From assembly GCA_023425025.1 (NCBI GenBank), contig JAFADG010000059.1, positions 1-34,409 of the forward strand: a DNA stretch of 34,409 nucleotides, read 5' to 3'. A program made the position numbers and the translations under genes. The DNA comes from Bacillota bacterium (GTDB lineage Bacteria > Bacillota > Clostridia > Christensenellales > Aristaeellaceae). This document shows, in pieces, positions 23,372 through 30,060 of the stretch (positions are counted from its first letter, which is position 1; each line of letters starts with the position of its first letter). The notes beneath the pieces were generated by a model. That model was not told the DNA's origin and ran no database searches. It saw only the letters and a program-made list of their open reading frames with translations.

Positions 23372-24283
23372 ATGGGGAAAAGCCATACCGCGGCCGCCGG
23401 GCATCTGTCGGCCTTGTTTTGCATACTTATCTGGGGCACCACCTTTATTTCCACCAAGATATTGCTGACGGCCTTTTCGCCCGTGGAGATACTGGTTCTC
23501 CGGTTTGTCATGGGCTTTATCGCGCTTCTCATCGTGTATCCCAGGCGGATCAAAACTGCGTCGCTGCGGGAAGAGCTTCTCTTTGCGGGCGCCGGGTTTT
23601 GCGGTGTGACCATGTACTTCCTGCTGGAAAATATTGCGCTGACCTATACCCTTGCCTCCAATGTGGGCGTCATCGTTTCCATCGCTCCTTTTTTTACCGC
23701 GATACTGTCCCACTTCTTTCTCAAGGGTGAACGGCTCAGCCGATCGTTTCTGCTGGGCTTTGTCATTGCCATAACAGGTGTTTTTCTCATCGCCTACAAT
23801 ACCAACCAGGTGTTGAAGCTGAATCCCGCCGGCGATGTATTGGCCTTGCTGGCTGCCCTTTTTTGGGCGGTGTATTCCACGCTCATGCGCAAAATAAGGG
23901 AACTTGACCATAATACCATCGGCTGCACGCGGCGGGTATTTTTCTACGGCCTGCTGCTGATGATCCCCGCCCTGTTCCTGATGGATTTCAAGCCCGATAT
24001 TTCAAAGGTTTTTGTGCCTGTGAACCTTTTGAACCTTTTGTTCCTGGGCCTTTTCGCTTCGGCGCTGTGCTTTGTCTTTTGGAATTGGACCGTTGGGATT
24101 CTGGGCGCCGTGAAAACCAGCCTGTACATTTACATTGTGCCGGCCGTTACCATGATAGCCGCCGCGCTGCTGCTGAACGAAACCATTACGCCAACCGCGC
24201 TCATCGGGGCCGACCTTGCGCTTGCGGGCATGTTTCTGGCGGAGCGCAGGGAGAAACCGGCAGCGGAAAGGAAGGCGGCTTGA
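23372..24283 (+). CDS. EamA/DMT-superfamily exporter
   Basis: Ten-helix drug/metabolite transporter, 303 aa, built of two EamA repeats (about 10-140 and 155-292). The first repeat begins LFCILIWGTTFISTKILL and the second DVLALLAALFWAVYSTLMRK. Conserved ends of repeats are seen in GVIVSIAPFFTAILSHFFLKGE and LYIYIVPAVTMIAAALLLNE. AAGGAG is 8 nt before the ATG. Co-transcribed with the AraC regulator. Substrate unknown; amino acids or metabolites are typical for the family. Confidence 0.93.
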   Translation: MGKSHTAAAGHLSALFCILIWGTTFISTKILLTAFSPVEILVLRFVMGFIALLIVYPRRIKTASLREELLFAGAGFCGVTMYFLLENIALTYTLASNVGVIVSIAPFFTAILSHFFLKGERLSRSFLLGFVIAITGVFLIAYNTNQVLKLNPAGDVLALLAALFWAVYSTLMRKIRELDHNTIGCTRRVFFYGLLLMIPALFLMDFKPDISKVFVPVNLLNLLFLGLFASALCFVFWNWTVGILGAVKTSLYIYIVPAVTMIAAALLLNETITPTALIGADLALAGMFLAERREKPAAERKAA

Positions 24284-24305
24284 ATATTGGGCTGTTGAGA
24301 TAGCC

Positions 24306-24334
24306 TTGACAGGACGGCCGCTTTGTACTACCAT
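24306..24334 (+). promoter_or_regulatory. Promoter of the Mrp/Nbp35 gene
   Basis: TTGACA (24306-24311), 17-nt spacer, TACCAT (24329-24334). The gene starts about 80 nt downstream. Confidence 0.65.
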
Positions 24335-24421
24335 GCAGACGGAACCAAAAAGCGGCAGATTTTGGCCATCCTTTGCGGATGCAGGCTTTCTGCCGCAGGA
24401 TTCTCTCAAGGAGGCTTCATC

Positions 24422-25255
24422 ATGCCTGAAAACTGTTCCTCCGACTGCTCGTCCTGCAAGGTGGATTGCGCATCCAGAAAAAAATCCAAGGCCGATTTCC
24501 AGGAAAAGCCCCACGAACAAAGCCATATCAAAAGAGTCATCGGCGTGGTCAGCGGCAAGGGCGGCGTGGGCAAATCCATGGTCACGTCCCTGCTGGCAAT
24601 TGCCATGCAGCGCAGGGGCTATAAGGTGGCCGTATTGGATGCGGACATCACCGGCCCCTCCATCCCCCGCGCCTTTGGCATAAGCGAAAAAGCCACCGGC
24701 AACGAAACCGGGCTGTTCCCTGTGAAGAGCCAAACCGGCATTCCCGTCATGTCGCTGAACCTGCTTGTGGAGAACGACACCGATCCTGTGGTCTGGCGCG
24801 GGCCTGTCATCGCCGGCACGGTGAAGCAGTTCTGGACGGACGTTGTTTGGGGCGAGGTGGATTTTCTGTTTGTGGATATGCCTCCGGGAACGGGGGATGT
24901 GCCGCTGACCGTCTTTCAATCCCTGCCGGTGGACGGCGTCGTTTTGGTGACCACGCCCCAGGAGCTGGTGACCATGATCGTGGAAAAAGCCGCCAACATG
25001 GCCGCCATGATGCAGGTACCGGTTCTGGCCCTGGTGGAAAACATGAGCTATGTGCTCTGCCCCGACTGCGGCAAGGAGATCCGCGTCTTTGGAGAAAGCC
25101 ATGGGGAAGCAAATGCGAAGAAGCATGATATTGACACCTTTGACCGCCTGCCCATGGACCCCAGCCTGTCTGCCGCCTGCGACCAGGGGCGCATCGAGTG
25201 GGTGGTCCAGGAGTATTTGGGCAAGGTGGCCGCAAGGCTTGCGGCGCTTCACTGA
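24422..25255 (+). CDS. Mrp/Nbp35-family Fe-S cluster carrier ATPase
   Basis: Cytosolic P-loop ATPase that carries and transfers Fe-S clusters, 277 aa. The N-terminus has a four-cysteine block (C5, C9, C12, C16: C-x3-C-x2-C-x3-C), common in clostridial Mrp proteins. The deviant Walker A GKGGVGKS is at 45-52, followed by VLDADITGPSIPRAFG and FVDMPPGTGDVPLTV (switch regions). The C-terminal CPDCGK supplies the CxxC that bridges the dimer cluster. ATG 24422 has AAGGAGG 7 nt upstream; an open extension to 24323 is untranslated leader. It may supply clusters to the Fe-S enzymes of this anaerobe, including the XDH-type enzyme, though there is no operon link. Confidence 0.95.
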   Translation: MPENCSSDCSSCKVDCASRKKSKADFQEKPHEQSHIKRVIGVVSGKGGVGKSMVTSLLAIAMQRRGYKVAVLDADITGPSIPRAFGISEKATGNETGLFPVKSQTGIPVMSLNLLVENDTDPVVWRGPVIAGTVKQFWTDVVWGEVDFLFVDMPPGTGDVPLTVFQSLPVDGVVLVTTPQELVTMIVEKAANMAAMMQVPVLALVENMSYVLCPDCGKEIRVFGESHGEANAKKHDIDTFDRLPMDPSLSAACDQGRIEWVVQEYLGKVAARLAALH

Positions 25256-25290
25256 TGAATGTATTCCCCGCGTTCTTTCCCTGTAAAGCG

Positions 25291-25319
25291 TTGACAGGAA
25301 CAAGCGCAAATGGTATACT
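25291..25319 (+). promoter_or_regulatory. Promoter of the mntP riboswitch transcript
   Basis: TTGACA (25291-25296), 17-nt spacer, TATACT (25314-25319), ending about 10 nt before the riboswitch. Confidence 0.88.
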
Positions 25320-25327
25320 AGCCCCTG

Positions 25328-25442
25328 TTCATGAGGGAGTAATTGGCGCTTTACGCGTGGCAAGTCAACATACTGGCAGGTTTGCCTGGCTTGTCTGAAA
25401 TAATGAGACTCATGTACGGCCTTTGCTGTACATGGGTCTTTT
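25328..25442 (+). promoter_or_regulatory. yybP-ykoY manganese riboswitch with terminator
   Basis: Leader RNA that senses Mn2+. Conserved pieces are GGGAGTAA after the 5' P1 strand and GTCAACATACTGGCAGG in the second half. P1 pairs CATGAG (25330-25335) with CTCATG (25409-25414). An 11-bp hairpin (25407-25417 with 25428-25438, one G-U pair) followed by TTTT overlaps the 3' P1 strand, so P1 and the terminator exclude each other. Bound Mn2+ should stabilise P1 and allow read-through into mntP, an ON switch. The class is recognised from memory of the consensus and agrees with the downstream gene. Confidence 0.9.
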
Positions 25443-25487
25443 CGTATGGCAAGGCGCAACGCAAGAAAAAAGCGGGGAGTGGCTTTG

Positions 25488-26051
25488 ATGTGGCTTGTGG
25501 AGCTTTTTCTGCTGGCGGTGGGCCTGTCCATGGATGCCTTTGCCGTAGCCTTGTGCAAGGGGCTGTGCATGCAGCGGCTGGATAAGCGAGAGGGGCTTAC
25601 GATTGCGGCATTCTTTGGGGGCTTTCAGGCCTTGATGCCTTTGATCGGCTGGGTGCTTGGAAAGCAATTTGAAGGCTATATCGCTTCCTTTGACCACTGG
25701 GTTGCCTTCGCGCTGCTTTCCTGGGTGGGTATCAGCATGCTCCGGGAAGCTTTTTCCAAGGAAGAGGAAGCCTGCGCCTGTACAAAGACCAGCCTGAAGG
25801 AGCTGTTTACGCTGGCCGTTGCCACCAGCATCGACGCGCTGGCCGTGGGTATCACCCTCGCGTTTTTACGGGTGGATATCCTGCCGGCCGTATCCTTTAT
25901 CGGCGTTACCACATTTATCCTCTCCTTTATCGGGGTGGCCGTGGGCAACCGGTTCGGGCTGAAGTATCAAAAAAAGGCCCAGCTGGCCGGCGGGGGCGTG
26001 CTGGTGCTGATGGGTTTCAAAATTTTGCTGGAGCACTTAGGGGTGTTTTGA
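25488..26051 (+). CDS. mntP: Manganese efflux pump MntP
   Basis: Six-helix Mn2+ exporter, 187 aa, the usual family length. The two repeats carry the conserved acidic residues in GLSMDAFAVALCKG (D16) and ATSIDALAVGITLAF (D116); AAFFGGFQALMPLIGW and GVAVGNRFG complete the pattern. ATG 25488 has GGGGAG 8 nt upstream; an in-frame ATG at 25446 lies in the leader and is not preferred. A manganese riboswitch precedes the gene, so efflux is turned on when cytosolic manganese is high. An intrinsic terminator follows 2 nt after the stop. Confidence 0.97.
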   Translation: MWLVELFLLAVGLSMDAFAVALCKGLCMQRLDKREGLTIAAFFGGFQALMPLIGWVLGKQFEGYIASFDHWVAFALLSWVGISMLREAFSKEEEACACTKTSLKELFTLAVATSIDALAVGITLAFLRVDILPAVSFIGVTTFILSFIGVAVGNRFGLKYQKKAQLAGGGVLVLMGFKILLEHLGVF

Positions 26052-26052
26052 C

Positions 26053-26077
26053 AAGCGCTGAACAGGCGCTTTTTTTG
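26053..26077 (+). terminator. Terminator of mntP
   Basis: AAGCGC/GCGCTT stem with a 7-nt loop, followed by a T run. Confidence 0.85.
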
Positions 26078-26125
26078 TACAAGCCATACAGCGGCCTTCG
26101 TGGCCGGAGCGAAGGAGGAGTCAAC

Positions 26126-26581
26126 ATGGGCAAGCAAAAGACAGTTACCCTGTCCAGCGTCTTTCCGGCCGCGGCCGAGGATGTTTGGCAGAGGCTGCAA
26201 CAAATCAGTACACTGCAATACATCGCGAAGCCCTTTGTCATTTTTACGCCCCTTGACCAGGATTTGACTTGGCTTGCGGGCCGGGAATTTCGTTTCCGTC
26301 TGTTTGTTTTCGGCTTTATTCCCATAGGGATACACGTGATCCGGATAGAGGAGTTTTCCGCGGATGGCGGGTACCGCATTCAAACCAGGGAGCATGACCC
26401 GTTTATGCCTGTATGGAATCATTTGATCACCCTTGAACCCATGGGTGAGAAGACGCGTTACACCGATCATGTGATCATGCAGGCCAGATGCTTTCACGGC
26501 GCGGCGCTCCTGTGGGCCCGCCTGTTTTACCGCCACCGCCAGCAAAGGTGGTTGAAGCTGTTGAAAAAGGCCGCTGTATAA
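26126..26581 (+). CDS. SRPBCC (START-like) domain protein
   Basis: Protein of 151 aa with the helix-grip fold pattern of polyketide cyclase/START-like proteins. VTLSSVFPAAAEDVWQRLQ is the first strand plus helix, LTWLAGREFRFRLFVFGFIPIGIHVIRIEEF the central sheet, and LITLEPMGEKTRYTDHVIM the late strands before the final helix (AALLWARLFYRHRQQRWLKLL). These proteins bind hydrophobic ligands in an internal cavity; the ligand here is unknown. ATG 26126 has AAGGAGG about 7 nt upstream. It stands alone between two terminators. Assignment is by fold pattern only. Confidence 0.75.
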   Translation: MGKQKTVTLSSVFPAAAEDVWQRLQQISTLQYIAKPFVIFTPLDQDLTWLAGREFRFRLFVFGFIPIGIHVIRIEEFSADGGYRIQTREHDPFMPVWNHLITLEPMGEKTRYTDHVIMQARCFHGAALLWARLFYRHRQQRWLKLLKKAAV

Positions 26582-26593
26582 CAAGCGGCCTTT
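26566..26593. terminator. Bidirectional terminator
   Basis: AAAGGCCGCT and AGCGGCCTTT form a perfect 10-bp stem with an 8-nt loop containing the SRPBCC stop codon. The minus-strand side continues with more T and should end the convergent DUF3298 transcript. Confidence 0.8.
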
Positions 26594-26625
26594 CGTGGAC
26601 GAAACGGAAAAACAGCAGCCGTCTG

Positions 26626-27306
26626 TCAGCATCCCGGTGGGCGCTTGATCAGGCTGTAGGGAATGGTGAAGGTGATGATGCCCGCGGCGTAGGGCGCGAT
26701 GTCATACTGCTGATAGTAGATCACCAGCCCGCAGGGCGACAGGTAGTAGCTTTGCGGGTTGAACCGTTCCACGATCAGCTTGCGGTAATCGTCAAAATAG
26801 ATCTGCTCCTGCTCCATCACCTTGTCGGCCTGTTTCAAAATCAGCGCCAGCAGGAATTGCTGATAATGGAAGCCCTGCGGGAAAAAGCTGGACAGGGGCA
26901 CCATGGCGCCGGTGCGCAGGTTCCAGGTGTCCGAATACCGAAGCGTGTTGGGGTGGGCGCCGCCGGTGTACTCATACACATCCCGGTACATGCTCAGGTA
27001 ACAATCCTGGTTGTAGGTCACCTGGTATTGCACCCCCGCGCCGTAGGGGTTGAAGGGAAAGCCCTCCTCCTGGGTGTACTGGTAGGTTTCCACCGCGTTT
27101 TCATACAGGGTGGTGGAGGCGTACTTGTACAGGTCGTCCACCTGCATTTGAATCCGGCTGTTGATGGCCGTTTCCACCGGCCCGCGGTCGGGCAGCCTGA
27201 CCTGTATATAGTTCATCATCAGCGATAGCATCAGGACATCTTCATATGTAAAGTCCTGGTTCCGCTGCTGTGGTACAATCGTCGCGCTATAGTTTTGTGT
27301 AACCAT
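26626..27306 (-). CDS. DUF3298/DUF4163-type protein (RsiV-like)
   Basis: Protein of 226 aa from ATG 27306, with AGGAGGG 6 nt upstream. The C-terminal half carries the DUF3298 landmark EYTGGAHPNTLRYSDTWNL followed by LRTGAMVPLSSFFPQGF. In RsiV-type anti-sigma factors and PdaC such domains lie outside the cell. Here I see no signal peptide and no membrane helix, so it is either cytosolic or exported by another route. The middle part is rich in Y and Q. The upstream frame to 27561 is the reverse of the GSIII tail and is not part of the gene. Function unknown; ligand binding, such as lysozyme by RsiV, is only an analogy. Confidence 0.8.
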   Translation of the reverse strand: MVTQNYSATIVPQQRNQDFTYEDVLMLSLMMNYIQVRLPDRGPVETAINSRIQMQVDDLYKYASTTLYENAVETYQYTQEEGFPFNPYGAGVQYQVTYNQDCYLSMYRDVYEYTGGAHPNTLRYSDTWNLRTGAMVPLSSFFPQGFHYQQFLLALILKQADKVMEQEQIYFDDYRKLIVERFNPQSYYLSPCGLVIYYQQYDIAPYAAGIITFTIPYSLIKRPPGC

Positions 27307-27373
27307 ATTCATCCCTCCTGAGGCCAACATATGCCGGGAGGGATACTTTTGTGTGCAATGCTTTATAAGATGC

Positions 27374-27409
27374 AAAAACAGCCGTGCAGATAAGCATTCT
27401 GCACGGCTG
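27374..27409 (-). terminator. Terminator of the GSIII gene
   Basis: A perfect 12-bp stem (27379-27390 with 27398-27409) with TTTTT on the minus strand, 18 nt after the GSIII stop. Confidence 0.92.
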
Positions 27410-27427
27410 CCGGACTGATTATAAGGC

Positions 27428-29515
27428 TTACACGTTGAACAGCAGCTCGCCGTAGGTGGGCAGGGGCCAGTATTCCTTGGCCACAATGGTTTCCAGCTCG
27501 TCGGCGACGGCGCGCAGCTCGGCCATGGCAGGCACCAGCTTGTGATGGCTGTGCTTGGCATGGGCCAGCAGATCGCCGGTGCTGCCTTCGGCCAGGGCGT
27601 CGGCCAGCGCTTCGATCTTGGCGGCCAGGGAATCGGTAAGCGCGGATAGCTTGGTGATCAGCGCCTCTTCCGCGGCAAGCTGCAAAGAGGGCAGCAAGGC
27701 TTTCTTGCTCAATGCCGTATCGGCCACGGATTTGCTGAAAGCCAGCACGGCGGGCAGGATGTCCTTGCGGGCGATATCCAAAGCGGTGAACGCTTCGATG
27801 CTGATGACCTTGATATAGCCTTCCAGCAGGATTTCGTAGCGGCTGTGAAGCTCTGTTTCGCTGAACACCTTGTGGGCGGCAAAGAGCTTGACGTTCTTTT
27901 CCTTTATAAAGTAGGGCAGCGCTTCCACAGTGGCGGTCAGATTGAGCAAGCCGCGCTTTTCGGCCTCCACGACCCAGTCGGCAGAATAGTTGTTGCCGTT
28001 GAAGATGATGCGCTTGTGGTCGGAAAGGGCCTTGACCACCAGCTCGTTGAGCTTCGCGGTAAAGTTCTCAGCGCCATCCAAAGCGTCGGCAAACTGCTTC
28101 AAAGATTCGGCCACGATGGTGTTGAGCACGATGTTGGGGCCGCTGACGGAGAAGGAGGAGCCCAGCATACGGAACTCAAACTTGTTGCCGGTGAAGGCGA
28201 AGGGGGAGGTGCGGTTGCGGTCGGTGGAATCCTTGGGCAGCGGGGGCAGCACGTCCACGCCAATGGTCATTTCGCTCTTCTTGCGGCTGTTGTAGGGGCT
28301 ACCGGTGGTGAGGGATTCCACGATGTCCGTCAGCTCTTCGCCCAGGAATACGGACACGATGGCCGGCGGGGCTTCGTTGGCGCCCAGGCGGTGGTCATTG
28401 CCGGCGCTGGCAACGGAAACGCGCAGAAGGTCCTGATGCTCGTCAACCGCCTTGATGACCGCGGCCAGGAAGAGCAGGAACTGGGCGTTTTCATAGGGAG
28501 TCTGGCCGGGCTCCAACAGGTTCACGCCGGTGTTGGTGGACATGGACCAGTTGTTGTGCTTGCCGGAACCGTTGACGCCCGCAAAGGGCTTTTCGTGCAG
28601 CAGGCACACAAGACCGAAGCGGCCGGCGACCTTTTTCATGATTTCCATGGCCAGCTGGTTGTGGTCGGCCGCCACGTTGGTGATGGAGAAGATGGGGGCC
28701 AGCTCGTGCTGGGCGGGAGCCACTTCGTTATGCTCGGTCTTGGCCAGCACGCCGAGCTTCCACAGTTCTTCGTTCAAAGCGTCCATAAAGGCCTGGATGC
28801 GGGGCTTGATGGCGCCGAAGTAATGATCTTCCAGTTCCTGGCCCTTGGGCGGCTTGGCGCCAAAGAGCGTGCGGCCGGTGTAGATAAGGTCGCGGCGCTT
28901 TTCATACAGGGCCTTGTCAATCAGGAAGTATTCCTGCTCGGGGCCGACGGTGGAAAAGACATGGTTTACATCCGCATGGCCGAAGAACTTCAAAATGCGC
29001 ACCGCCTGCTTGGACAGCACTTCCATGGAGCGCAGGAGCGGCGTCTTTTTGTCCAGCGCTTCGCCGCCGTAGGAGCAGAAGGCGGTGGGGATATATAATA
29101 CCTTATCCTTGATGAACGCGTAGGAGGTGGGATCCCAGGCGGTGTAGCCCCTGGCTTCGAAGGTTGCGCGCAGGCCGCCGGAGGGGAAGGAGGAGGCATC
29201 GGGTTCGCCCTTGATCAGCTCTTTGCCGCTGAACTCCAATATGACGCTGCCGCCCTTGACGGGGGAAATGAAGCTGTCATGCTTTTCCGCCGTGATGCCG
29301 GTCATGGGCTGGAACCAGTGGGTGTAATGGGTGGCGCCCTTTTCCACGGCCCAATCCTTCATGGCATTTGCAACGACGTTGGCCACCTGCGGATCCAGGG
29401 GCTTGCTTTCGTCAATGGTCTTTTGCAAGGCGCGGTACGTTTCCTTGGGCAGGCGTGCCCGCATGATAGCATCATTGAATACCATGCTGCCAAAGAGCTC
29501 TGTAACGTTCGCCAT
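27428..29515 (-). CDS. glnN: Type III glutamine synthetase
   Basis: Ammonia-assimilating glutamine synthetase of the GSIII type (glutamate + NH3 + ATP to glutamine), 695 aa, the expected length. N-terminal TELFGSMVFNDAIMRARLPK is typical of GSIII. Active-site blocks are VGPEQEYFLID (metal ligands), TEHNEVAPAQHELAPIF, the GSIII signature GVNGSGKHNNWS, and FEFRMLGSSFS near residue 470. The C-terminal about 170 residues are the GSIII-specific helical domain (GlnA_C). ATG 29515 has AAGGAGG 9 nt upstream. It is transcribed from a near-consensus promoter through a leader with a terminator/anti-terminator structure. Divergent from a GS-like/ANTAR operon that may regulate it. This is probably the main assimilatory enzyme of the locus. 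Confidence 0.97.
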   Translation of the reverse strand: MANVTELFGSMVFNDAIMRARLPKETYRALQKTIDESKPLDPQVANVVANAMKDWAVEKGATHYTHWFQPMTGITAEKHDSFISPVKGGSVILEFSGKELIKGEPDASSFPSGGLRATFEARGYTAWDPTSYAFIKDKVLYIPTAFCSYGGEALDKKTPLLRSMEVLSKQAVRILKFFGHADVNHVFSTVGPEQEYFLIDKALYEKRRDLIYTGRTLFGAKPPKGQELEDHYFGAIKPRIQAFMDALNEELWKLGVLAKTEHNEVAPAQHELAPIFSITNVAADHNQLAMEIMKKVAGRFGLVCLLHEKPFAGVNGSGKHNNWSMSTNTGVNLLEPGQTPYENAQFLLFLAAVIKAVDEHQDLLRVSVASAGNDHRLGANEAPPAIVSVFLGEELTDIVESLTTGSPYNSRKKSEMTIGVDVLPPLPKDSTDRNRTSPFAFTGNKFEFRMLGSSFSVSGPNIVLNTIVAESLKQFADALDGAENFTAKLNELVVKALSDHKRIIFNGNNYSADWVVEAEKRGLLNLTATVEALPYFIKEKNVKLFAAHKVFSETELHSRYEILLEGYIKVISIEAFTALDIARKDILPAVLAFSKSVADTALSKKALLPSLQLAAEEALITKLSALTDSLAAKIEALADALAEGSTGDLLAHAKHSHHKLVPAMAELRAVADELETIVAKEYWPLPTYGELLFNV

Positions 29516-29586
29516 ATAGGTCTGCCTCCTTAAGTCCTGATCCGCCTTGGCGGAAATTCGCTTTCCATTATGATATAACGGAAGCC

Positions 29587-29635
29587 TAAAAAGAAGACAA
29601 GGGTGCTGCGGCAAAAACCACAGCGCCCTTGCTGT
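29587..29635 (-). promoter_or_regulatory. Leader attenuator of glnN with ANTAR-type hexaloop hairpin
   Basis: Read on the minus strand. Terminator: a 14-nt arm (29631-29618) pairs with a 14-nt arm (29611-29598), one wobble and one mismatch, loop of 6, followed by TCTTCTTTTTA. Alternative hairpin at the very 5' end of the transcript (29635-29620): ACAGC-AAGGGC-GCTGT, a 5-bp stem with a six-base loop having A at position 1 and G at position 4, the signature bound by ANTAR proteins. It shares bases with the 5' arm of the terminator, so only one can form. A second ANTAR hairpin, usual for the class, was not found. Confidence 0.6.
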
Positions 29636-29644
29636 ATGGGGTCG

Positions 29645-29673
29645 AGTATAACGGTTTTCGATGGAATTGTCAA
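29645..29673 (-). promoter_or_regulatory. Promoter of glnN
   Basis: On the minus strand TTGACA (29668-29673), 17-nt spacer, TATACT (29645-29650). The start of transcription is expected around 29638, only a few bases before the hexaloop hairpin. Confidence 0.88.
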
Positions 29674-30060
29674 TCCCCTTTTGGGGAAGGATAACTTCTT
29701 TTTTTCTGCCGGGCGCACACCATGGGGAGGAGACGGAAATGAAACTGCAAAAATGATTATTGCATCACGCATGGGTTCTCTGGCGGGAGGATTCAGCGTT
29801 TTATTCCGAAATAAAGGGAAAATTCGTTCCGTGCACGTCGTGGCGATTTACGCGATTTTGCATTTTTTATGTTTTCATCATGCAAACGCAAATCGCCGGC
29901 TACCGTCAAAAGATGAGGCGGCGCAAAGGGTGGGGCACTTGGCCGTATGCATGCCGCCCGGCCCTGCGCTGAAAGATTGCCCGGGGGGGAGTAGATTTCA
30001 GCAGCCGGCGTATGCTATAATACGGGCCATCCGGTTTGGATAGCTAAGGAGGCGCGGCGT
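29674..30060. other. Intergenic region between the two divergent glutamine synthetase genes
   Basis: No supported gene: the short plus-strand frames here have no good start or family. It contains a large imperfect hairpin (29842-29897: GGCGATTT with AAATCGCC outside, TTGCAT with ATGCAA inside, long T-rich loop) of unknown role. A TATAAT box (30016-30021) lies 39 nt before the GS-like gene, with a poor -35, so activation may be needed. Confidence 0.5.
30016..30021 (+). promoter_or_regulatory. -10 box of the GS-like/ANTAR operon
   Basis: Consensus TATAAT, with no good -35 hexamer at 16-18 nt (AGATTT or TAGATT). The predicted leader is about 32 nt and contains AAGGAGG for the GS-like start. Confidence 0.6.

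Noticed and set aside
24002..25570. A 522-codon open frame on the minus strand across the DMT, mrp and mntP region
   Set aside because: It crosses three real genes, two promoters and a riboswitch on the other strand; shadow frame.
29733..29757. Mini-ORF of five codons after GGAGGAG
   Set aside because: A good ribosome-site-like sequence, but the frame MKLQK is too short and has no attenuator context.
30022..30060. ANTAR hexaloop hairpin in the leader of the GS-like/ANTAR operon itself
   Set aside because: The short leader forms only an ATCC/GGAT stem with a five-base loop lacking A1/G4, and there is no terminator, so autoregulation by attenuation is not supported.
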